From: Alphaproteobacteria bacterium
Lineage (GTDB): Bacteria; Pseudomonadota; Alphaproteobacteria; UBA8366; JADFVY01
Assembly (NCBI GenBank): GCA_029881615.1
Contig: JAOUMF010000130.1
Span: 1 to 6,535, forward strand
DNA: 6,535 nucleotides
Direction: 5' to 3'
Part shown: positions 1-5,484 of the stretch, piece by piece
How positions within the stretch are numbered: the first letter of the stretch is position 1
How the letters are laid out: every line of letters begins with the position of its first letter
Program-made: the position numbers and the translations under genes
Notes under the pieces: model-generated
Databases searched by the model: none
Told to the model about the DNA's origin: nothing
The model's input: the letters and a program-made list of their open reading frames with translations, nothing else

Positions 1-708
1 CGGGATGCCATTCTGGTGAATCGCCACCAGGCTGATGGTGCTGGCGTCGCCCATGCGGCCCAGCCGTTCGATTATCTTTACGCGCCGCGCGCCGTAACCC
101 CTGGTGTCCAGGACTTCGGCGCTGACTAGATCGCCCGGTCGCGCCTTGCCGATATCGCCCTTGCCGACAACGTAGTCGCTCTTGTGCTTGCGGTCGGTGG
201 GGCGGACGATGCCGCCTTCGGCGGTCGGCTCGAAGACGCCGATCAGCCGGGCAGGGCCGGCGCCGATCATTCGGATGATCTGCGCGTCGTAAACATTGTC
301 TCCGATCCGGTTCAGCCGCGCCAGCAGCCGGTCGCCCTCGCCGGGCGCCGAGCCGCTATGAGCACCGGGTTTCAGATAGATGATCGGCGGTTTCTCGCTG
401 GTTTCCTTGACCGGGCGACAGATCACCTCGCCGTCGATATCGATCCGGTCCACCTGGATTACCGCGACTTCGGGCAGTGAGCCCGGTTTGGCCACGCGGC
501 GCTTGCGGCCGCGTTCGACCTGGCCCTCGTTGGCCAGTTCCTTCAGGATACCCTTCAGCCATACCCGATCGCCCGCGGTCAGGCGAAAGGCACGGGCGAT
601 CTCGCGCTTGCCCACCGGAGCCGGACTTTCGTCGATAAAGGCGACGATTTGTTCCTTGGTGGGGCGCGGGACCTCTTTGATTTTCGTTTTGGTCTCTTTT
701 TTACTCAA
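1..708 (-). CDS. rnr: Ribonuclease R, N-terminal 236 residues (cut by window edge)
   Basis: RNase R is a processive 3'-to-5' exoribonuclease that degrades structured RNA in the cytoplasm. An open frame runs from base 708 to base 1 without a stop; the catalytic RNB domain and C-terminal S1 domain lie outside the window. Residues about 17-72 form a winged-helix domain of the RNase R type, with KREIARAFRL at 34-43 and an LKELANEGQVERGRKRR stretch at 55-71. Residues about 77-212 fit the two cold-shock/OB RNA-binding domains, and SLVAIHQNGIP at the end matches the lead-in to the RNB domain. The start is chosen as TTG at 706-708: an in-frame TGA lies at 718-720, and only ATT, AAT and GAC codons separate the two. 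A weak GAGA lies 7 bases upstream. The protein opens with a lysine-rich SKKETKTKIK segment. The gene follows topA after 165 bases on the same strand. Family assignment is secure; the start codon is less so. Confidence 0.9.
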   Translation of the reverse strand, partial: MSKKETKTKIKEVPRPTKEQIVAFIDESPAPVGKREIARAFRLTAGDRVWLKGILKELANEGQVERGRKRRVAKPGSLPEVAVIQVDRIDIDGEVICRPVKETSEKPPIIYLKPGAHSGSAPGEGDRLLARLNRIGDNVYDAQIIRMIGAGPARLIGVFEPTAEGGIVRPTDRKHKSDYVVGKGDIGKARPGDLVSAEVLDTRGYGARRVKIIERLGRMGDASTISLVAIHQNGIP

Positions 709-715
709 AATATTG

Positions 716-719
716 TCTC
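716..719 (-). promoter_or_regulatory. Weak ribosome binding site for rnr (GAGA)
   Basis: GAGA on the minus strand lies 7 bases before the proposed TTG start of rnr. It is the only Shine-Dalgarno-like match at a workable distance. Together with the in-frame TGA at 718-720, it restricts the start to TTG (706-708) or, less likely, ATT (709-711). It is short, so the support is modest. Confidence 0.4.
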
Positions 720-731
720 AATTCATGTTTT

Positions 732-783
732 GGCCGGACGGCGGTTCCCTTGCAGGGGGCGCACATGCGCCTGTCCGCCGGCC
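732..783 (-). other. Candidate folded RNA leader ahead of rnr
   Basis: In the 165-base topA-rnr gap, bases 732-737 (GGCCGG on the plus strand) are complementary to 778-783. After one bulged base (738), 739-741 pair with 775-777. Enclosed between them are two small hairpins: CCCT/AGGG (747-750 with 754-757) and the perfect arms GGCGCA/TGCGCC (758-763 with 766-771). The result would be a branched structure ending about 13 bases before the weak rnr ribosome binding site. On the minus strand it is followed by AAAA rather than a U run, so it does not look like a standard intrinsic terminator. Whether it folds in vivo is inference; GC-rich DNA gives such pairings easily. Confidence 0.35.
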
Positions 784-873
784 CAGACAAATGTCCGGGC
801 GGTCCGGCAGTGATTCTTGCAACCATCGGCGAATGGATACGGCCGTTACATGGCCGCGGTCGGGACGGGGCGA

Positions 874-3615
874 TCAGTCTTTTGCGGCTTTCGTGGCGGT
901 TTTTTTCTTCGCCGGAGCCTTTTTCTTCGCCGGGGCCTTTGTCGTCGCCGGAGTTTTCTTCTTTGCCGGCGCCTTCTTTTTCGCCGGTTTCTTGGCAGTC
1001 GCTGTCGTTGCTTTCGCGGTTTTTCCGTTGCCGGACTTGGCCAGTTTGGCCTCGATCAATTCGATTGCCGTCTCAAGCGTTACCGCATCCATCTCCATGC
1101 CCTTGGGCAGGGATGCGAAGGTCTTGCCGTGCTTTACATAGGGGCCAAAGCGTCCCTTGCCAACAGAAATCGGCTTCTCGTCTTTCGGATGAACGCCAAT
1201 TTCCGTCGAGGGGGGCTTCTTCGCGATGGCGGTTTCCACCAGTTCCACCGCGCGGTTAAGGCCGATCGTCAGTACGTCGTCGTCGCCTTTCAGCGATACG
1301 TATGTTGTGCCATGCTTTATATAGGGGCCGAAGCGGCCGAGGCCGGCGGCGATCATCTCGCCGCTGTTCGGGTTGACGCCCACTTCGCGCGGCAGCGACA
1401 GCAGGGCCAGCGCCTTTTCCAGATCCACATGGGTGGCCGCCATGCCGCGGGGCAGGGACGCGCGCGGCGGTTTTGGACCCTTTTTCTTTTTCGGCGCTTT
1501 CTTCTTGCCGTCGGCGGGCGGTTCCTCGGGCGGTGGTGCTTCTTCCTCGCCCAACTGCACATATAGCCCGTAGGGGCCCTTGCGCAGGCTGACATCCTTG
1601 CCGGTTTCCGGGTCCGTGCCCAATATACGCGGAAGATTCGACGCGGCTTCCGCGTCGGCGCCGGTTTCGCCGTCGCCGTTACCTTCCAGGCCAAGCTGGC
1701 GCGTATAACGGCAGGTCGGATAGTTCGAACAGCCGATGAAGGCGCCGAAGCGGCCGACCTTGATATTCAATCGGCCGTCACCACAGGTCGGACAGGCGCG
1801 CGCGGCATCCGCATCCTGGCCTTCCTTCGGCGGGAAAAAATGCGGCCCCAGCGAATCGTTGAGAACGTCGATGACCTGGCTGAAGGAAATTTCCTTGGTG
1901 CTGTCGATGGCGGTGGAAAAATCGCGCCAGAAATCCGCCAGAACGGTCTTCCAGTCAATGCGCCCGTCCGAAATGTCATCCAGTTTTTCTTCCATCTGCG
2001 CTGTGAAATCATATTCCACATAGCGCGGGAAGAAGCTCGACAGGAAAGCGACGACAAGCCGTCCCCTGTCATCGGGTACGAAACGACGCTTTTCCAGGAC
2101 CACATAGTCGCGGTCCTGCAATACCTTCAGGATGCTGGCGTAGGTCGAAGGCCGGCCGATGCCCAGCTCTTCCATTTTCTTGACCAGGCTGGCTTCGGTA
2201 TAGCGCGGCGGTGGCTGGGTGAAATGCTGTTCCGATTCCACGCCGGTCAGTGCCGGGTTCTCGCCTTCCTTCATCGGCGGCAGGCGGCGGTCGCCATCCT
2301 CGCCATTGCCGTTGGCCTCGTCGTCCTTGTCCTCGCGGTAGAGCTTGAGGAAGCCGTCGAAGGCTATGACCGAGCCATTGGCGCGCAGCGTTACCTGATT
2401 GTCGGGACTGGCGATATCGACCGCCACCTGGTCCATCACCGCGTTCTCCATCGACGAGGCGACGGTGCGTTTCCATATCAACTCGTAGAGGCGGAACTGG
2501 TCTTCATCAAGTATATGGCGCATTTGCGCGGGGCGACGGAACAGGTCGGTCGGGCGGATCGCCTCATGCGCTTCCTGGGCGTTCTTTGCCTTGGTTTTGT
2601 ATATACGCGGTGTATCGGGCAGATACGGCTTGCCGAAATCCTTCTCGATCAACTGCCGACTGGCCTGCACGGCCTCCTGGCTCAGCGTTATGCTGTCGGT
2701 TCGCATATAGGTGATCAGGCCGACGGTTTCGCCATCCAGCGACATGCCCTCATACAGCCGCTGCGCCAGTTGCATGGTGCGCGAGGTGCCGAAGCGCAGC
2801 TTGCGGCTGGCTTCCTGTTGCAGGGTCGAGGTCGTGAAGGGCGGCGGCGGGCTGCGCCGAAGCTTCTTGGCCTCGATATTAGCAATCGTGTAGTCGCGGG
2901 CCTTGATCGCATCGACCGCGGCCGTGGCCGTGGCTTCGTCGCCGATGCCCATCTTGTCCAGTTTTGCGCCGTTCAACTGGGTCAGTCGCGCGGAAAAGGA
3001 CTCGCCGGCCGGGGTCGTGAAACTGGCATCGACGGACCAGTATTCCTGGGGCCGGAAAATTTCGATTTCCGATTCGCGCTCGCAGATCAGCCGCAGCGCC
3101 ACCGACTGGACACGGCCCGCCGACTTCGCACCCGGCAGCTTGCGCCACAACACCGGTGACAGGGTAAAGCCTACCAGGAAATCCAGGGCGCGCCGCGCCA
3201 GATAGGCGTTGACCAGCTCTACATTGATGTCGCGCGGATTGGCCACGGCTTCGGTAACGGCACGCTTGGTGATCTCATGGAACACCACGCGCTTCACGCC
3301 GACATTCTTCAGTCCGTTATTTTCGGCCAGCACTTCCAGCACATGCCAGGATATCGCCTCGCCTTCGCGATCCGGGTCAGTGGCCAGCAGCAGTTGATCC
3401 GCGCCTTTCAGGGCGCTGCGGATTTCCGCGATCTGTTTCTTTGAGCGGTCATCGACCTGCCATTGCATGGCGAATTCGTTTTCGGGATCGACCGCGCCGT
3501 CCTTGGCCAGCAGGTCTCGAACATGGCCATAGGACGCGAGAACCGTATAGTCCGCGCCCAGATATTTGTTGATGGTTTTTGCCTTGGCAGGCGATTCAAC
3601 GATGACGACGTTCAT
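874..3615 (-). CDS. topA: DNA topoisomerase I (type IA), 913 residues
   Basis: TopA relaxes negative supercoils by cutting and passing one DNA strand through a 5'-phosphotyrosine link. The Toprim domain at the N-terminus carries Glu7 (VESPAKAKT) and DPDRE at 80-84, which bind Mg2+. The catalytic tyrosine is Tyr303 in ITYMRTDS (301-308). KSAGRVQSVALRL (164-176), EAHEAIRPT (348-356) and LGIGRPSTYASI (484-495) are further core signatures. One four-cysteine zinc ribbon is visible (C608, C611, C629, C635). Behind it come C-terminal repeat domains marked by KGPYGLYV (679-686), GRFGPYIKHG (760-769) and GRFGPYVKHG (821-830). A Pro/Glu-then-Lys linker (691-718) interrupts the first two. Residues 857-913 are a Lys/Ala/Pro/Thr tail. 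The start is ATG 3613-3615, because MNVVIVESPAK is the usual family N-terminus. An in-frame GTG 19 codons upstream would add an unconserved extension. The ribosome binding site is poor: AAGGG lies 15 bases away and AGGG only 1 base away. The gene is the fourth of five on this strand. Confidence 0.97.
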   Translation of the reverse strand: MNVVIVESPAKAKTINKYLGADYTVLASYGHVRDLLAKDGAVDPENEFAMQWQVDDRSKKQIAEIRSALKGADQLLLATDPDREGEAISWHVLEVLAENNGLKNVGVKRVVFHEITKRAVTEAVANPRDINVELVNAYLARRALDFLVGFTLSPVLWRKLPGAKSAGRVQSVALRLICERESEIEIFRPQEYWSVDASFTTPAGESFSARLTQLNGAKLDKMGIGDEATATAAVDAIKARDYTIANIEAKKLRRSPPPPFTTSTLQQEASRKLRFGTSRTMQLAQRLYEGMSLDGETVGLITYMRTDSITLSQEAVQASRQLIEKDFGKPYLPDTPRIYKTKAKNAQEAHEAIRPTDLFRRPAQMRHILDEDQFRLYELIWKRTVASSMENAVMDQVAVDIASPDNQVTLRANGSVIAFDGFLKLYREDKDDEANGNGEDGDRRLPPMKEGENPALTGVESEQHFTQPPPRYTEASLVKKMEELGIGRPSTYASILKVLQDRDYVVLEKRRFVPDDRGRLVVAFLSSFFPRYVEYDFTAQMEEKLDDISDGRIDWKTVLADFWRDFSTAIDSTKEISFSQVIDVLNDSLGPHFFPPKEGQDADAARACPTCGDGRLNIKVGRFGAFIGCSNYPTCRYTRQLGLEGNGDGETGADAEAASNLPRILGTDPETGKDVSLRKGPYGLYVQLGEEEAPPPEEPPADGKKKAPKKKKGPKPPRASLPRGMAATHVDLEKALALLSLPREVGVNPNSGEMIAAGLGRFGPYIKHGTTYVSLKGDDDVLTIGLNRAVELVETAIAKKPPSTEIGVHPKDEKPISVGKGRFGPYVKHGKTFASLPKGMEMDAVTLETAIELIEAKLAKSGNGKTAKATTATAKKPAKKKAPAKKKTPATTKAPAKKKAPAKKKTATKAAKD
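898..987 (-). repeat. Five 18-bp tandem repeats coding the basic tail of TopA
   Basis: The plus-strand core GCCGG recurs at 911, 929, 947, 965 and 983, exactly 18 bases apart, giving five units (898-915, 916-933, 934-951, 952-969, 970-987). On the coding strand each unit gives a hexapeptide: PAKKKA, PAKKKT, PATTKA, PAKKKA and PAKKKT (residues 877-906). The third unit has lost two lysines. The period is a multiple of three, so copy gain or loss would preserve the frame. Such histone H1-like tails are known in bacterial DNA-binding proteins; here the tail would add nonspecific DNA or RNA contacts. Confidence 0.85.
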
Positions 3616-3727
3616 GCCCTGGTCCGGAATCCCTTGACGATAATTCACAGATTTATATGCGCCAGCCCCCACCGGGACGGCCCATGAAACTCTGCATCCG
3701 ATGGCGACTTGTCAATATAAAGAGTGA

Positions 3728-3746
3728 AACTGATGTTTTTTCAGTT
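3728..3746 (-). repeat. Small inverted repeat after dprA
   Basis: AACTGA (3728-3733) and TCAGTT (3741-3746) are perfect 6-base arms around a 7-base loop that is TGTTTTT on the plus strand. It begins 13 bases past the dprA stop codon, inside the 143-base dprA-topA gap. The stem is AT-rich and short, and the minus strand after it reads TCACTCTTTATATT, only partly U-rich. It could be a weak terminator, a processing or protein-binding site, or chance. The rest of the gap (3616-3758) shows no coding potential. Confidence 0.4.
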
Positions 3747-3758
3747 GGTTATTGGGCG

Positions 3759-4862
3759 TTAATCGACCAGCGCAGCCATGTTGCCGGGCTGACGTTCCAG
3801 CTTTCCGGCCAGTTCCAGCTCCAGCAGAACGGTCAGAACGACGGCCGTTGGAAGGCCCAGATCGCGGATGATTTCGTCCACCGGGGCGGGAGTCGGGCCC
3901 AGTGCTTCCACGATGCGGTTGCGGACGTCGTCGGGCACCGATTCGCCGGCGGCCGTCTTGCCCTCGAAGTCATCCGACATCGGTTCGGCCAGCGCGCCGT
4001 CACGCATCGCCGCGACAACGGCCAGCACATCCTCGGCGCTCTCGACCAGCGTTGCGCCCTTGCGGATCAGATCGTTGGTTCCGCGGCAGCGCGGGTCCAG
4101 CGGCGATCCCGGTACGGCCATCACCTCGCGCCCCTGCTCGTTGGCCAGCCGCGCGGTGATCAGCGAACCGGATCGCTGCGCGGCCTCGACCACGACGATC
4201 CCCAACGAGAGGCCCGAGATAATCCGGTTGCGGCGCGGGAAGTGGCGCGCCTGCGGAGTCATCCCCGGTGGCGATTCGGCGATAACGACGCCACGCTCGA
4301 CCAGCGATTCGTATAAGGCCTGATTTTCCGCCGGATAGACGATGTCCGGGCCGCCGGCCAGTACGGCGATCGTGCCGCCATCCAGCGCGCCCTCATGCAC
4401 GGCAGCGTCGATGCCGCGCGCCATGCCGGACGCCACCACGAAACCGCCCCCCGCCACGCCAGCCGCGATCTGGCGCGCCAGACGCCGGCCGTTGGTCGAT
4501 GCGTTGCGCGCCCCGACCATGCCCACGACGGGCTTGTTCAGCAGATGCTCATGGCCCATGACCAGCAGCACCGGCGGCGCGTCCTCGGCCGCCATCAACG
4601 ACACTGGATAGCCGGGTTCGCCCATATGAAGATGCCGGGCGCCCACGGCTTGCGCCTGGGCGATTTCCTCTTCGGCTTTCGATTTCGGGCAGACCTTGAT
4701 CTTGCGGCCGCCCTTCGCGGACAGCGAGGGCAGGGCGTCCAGCGCCTCCGCCGCGCTGGCGAAATATTTCAGCAGTTCGCGAAAGGTGATCGGCCCCACA
4801 TTCTCGCTGCGGATCAGCCGCAGCCGCGCCAGCCGGTCGGCCTCGTCAACCGGCCCATGCAT
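3759..4862 (-). CDS. dprA: DNA-processing protein DprA/Smf, 367 residues
   Basis: DprA binds incoming single-stranded DNA during natural transformation, protects it and helps load RecA. It is also found in many bacteria not known to be transformable. Residues about 10-70 match the helical SAM-like N-terminus (LRLIRSENVGPITFRELL). Residues about 80-285 form the Rossmann-type DNA-binding core, with VGARNAS (116-122), SGMARGID (145-152), FPRRNRIISGLS (208-219), VVEAAQRSGSLITA (224-237) and GTNDLIRKGA (261-270). A short acidic linker (about 287-312) leads to a C-terminal winged-helix (DML1-like) domain at about 313-360, ending LAGKLERQPGNMAALVD. The length is normal and all core motifs are present, so the protein looks intact. 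The start is ATG 4860-4862, with GAAGGG 8 bases upstream. It begins 4 bases after the plsY stop, so translation is probably coupled to plsY. Nothing in the sequence says whether this organism is competent. Confidence 0.96.
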   Translation of the reverse strand: MHGPVDEADRLARLRLIRSENVGPITFRELLKYFASAAEALDALPSLSAKGGRKIKVCPKSKAEEEIAQAQAVGARHLHMGEPGYPVSLMAAEDAPPVLLVMGHEHLLNKPVVGMVGARNASTNGRRLARQIAAGVAGGGFVVASGMARGIDAAVHEGALDGGTIAVLAGGPDIVYPAENQALYESLVERGVVIAESPPGMTPQARHFPRRNRIISGLSLGIVVVEAAQRSGSLITARLANEQGREVMAVPGSPLDPRCRGTNDLIRKGATLVESAEDVLAVVAAMRDGALAEPMSDDFEGKTAAGESVPDDVRNRIVEALGPTPAPVDEIIRDLGLPTAVVLTVLLELELAGKLERQPGNMAALVD

Positions 4863-4866
4863 ACGA

Positions 4867-5481
4867 TCAGCCCTTCTTTCCGCCGATTTTTGGCTCTTCG
4901 CCCTTTAATAGGCGGGCGATGTTCTGGTGGTGGCGGATCCAGATCAGCGCGCAGACGCCGCCGACCGCCAGTGCCGTCCAGGGACCCGCGAAATACCAGG
5001 CATGGAAAGGCGCCAGCGCCGTGGTCAGAAGCGCGGCAGCCGAGGATATGCGTAGCGTCAGCGCGGCCAACAGCCAGATCGCGATTGCGATCAGGGCGGA
5101 CGGCCAAGCCAGCGCGGCCAGCGCGCCGAAGCCCGTCGCCACGCCCTTGCCGCCCTTGAAGCCCAGCCAGACCGGGAACATGTGGCCGAATGTGGCGGCC
5201 ACCGCGCCGATCAGCGCGCCTTCCGGTGCGAACAGCCCGCCTACCAGGGCGCCAACCGCGCCCTTGCCCGCATCAAGCAGCAGGGTGGCGGCGGCCAGCC
5301 GTTTGTTGCCGGTGCGCAGCACGTTGGTGGCGCCGATATTGCCCGATCCGATACCGCGGATATCGCCCAGCCCGGCCATCTTTGTCAGGATCAGCCCGAA
5401 GGGAATGGAGCCGATCAGGTAAGCGACGGCCAGCACGGCGGCCGTAGAACCGGCCCCCAGCGTCCAGGTGGTTGGATCCAT
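4867..5481 (-). CDS. plsY: Acyl-phosphate:glycerol-3-phosphate acyltransferase PlsY
   Basis: PlsY is the inner-membrane enzyme that transfers an acyl chain from acyl-phosphate (made by PlsX) to the sn-1 position of glycerol 3-phosphate, giving lysophosphatidate, the first committed step of phospholipid synthesis. The 204-residue protein is strongly hydrophobic, with about six or seven membrane segments (roughly 12-33, 62-83, 86-106, 113-141, 146-164, 168-184). The family motifs are present: GSIPFG (24-29), GSGNIGATNVLR (45-56), GHMFPVWLGFKGGKGVAT (99-116, with the glycine-rich phosphate-binding loop) and IRHHQNIARLLKGEE (182-196). The C-terminus is a basic KIGGKKG. The start is ATG 5479-5481, with AAAGAGAG ending 7 bases upstream inside the last codons of pyrC. 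Only 3 bases separate it from the pyrC stop. Length and motifs are typical of the family. Confidence 0.97.
   Translation of the reverse strand: MDPTTWTLGAGSTAAVLAVAYLIGSIPFGLILTKMAGLGDIRGIGSGNIGATNVLRTGNKRLAAATLLLDAGKGAVGALVGGLFAPEGALIGAVAATFGHMFPVWLGFKGGKGVATGFGALAALAWPSALIAIAIWLLAALTLRISSAAALLTTALAPFHAWYFAGPWTALAVGGVCALIWIRHHQNIARLLKGEEPKIGGKKG
4871..4876 (-). promoter_or_regulatory. Ribosome binding site for dprA (GAAGGG)
   Basis: GAAGGG on the minus strand lies 8 bases before the dprA ATG and within the last codons of plsY. Its position supports this ATG as the start and suggests translational coupling between the two genes. Confidence 0.7.
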
Positions 5482-5484
5482 CGT

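Noticed and set aside
732..783. Intrinsic terminator after topA
   Set aside because: The stem is GC-rich but on the minus strand it is followed by AAAACATGAATT, not a U run, and rnr begins shortly after.
380..1141. Plus-strand open frame with FFFAGA-type repeats
   Set aside because: The repeated hydrophobic stretch is the reverse reading of the PAKKK repeats of TopA; the frame also runs through the rnr 5' end and has no family signature.
1840..3159. Long plus-strand open frame (439 codons) opposite topA
   Set aside because: It lies entirely antisense to conserved topA codons, resembles no family I recognise, and such open frames are expected opposite GC-rich genes with strong third-position bias.
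3616..3672. GTG start giving TopA a 19-residue N-terminal extension
   Set aside because: The extension has no visible similarity to the family, and MNVVIVESPAKAKT from the ATG at 3615 is the normal N-terminus. The region also contains AT-rich promoter-like sequence.
3652..3715. TTGACA (3710-3715) and TATAAA (3652-3657) as one promoter
   Set aside because: The spacing is about 52 bases instead of 16-18. No good -10 box lies 16-19 bases after TTGACA, and no good -35 box lies 17 bases before TATAAA.
4395..5159. Plus-strand open frame (254 codons) opposite dprA and plsY
   Set aside because: It spans the antisense of two well-supported genes and has an Arg/Pro/Ser-rich composition typical of shadow frames.
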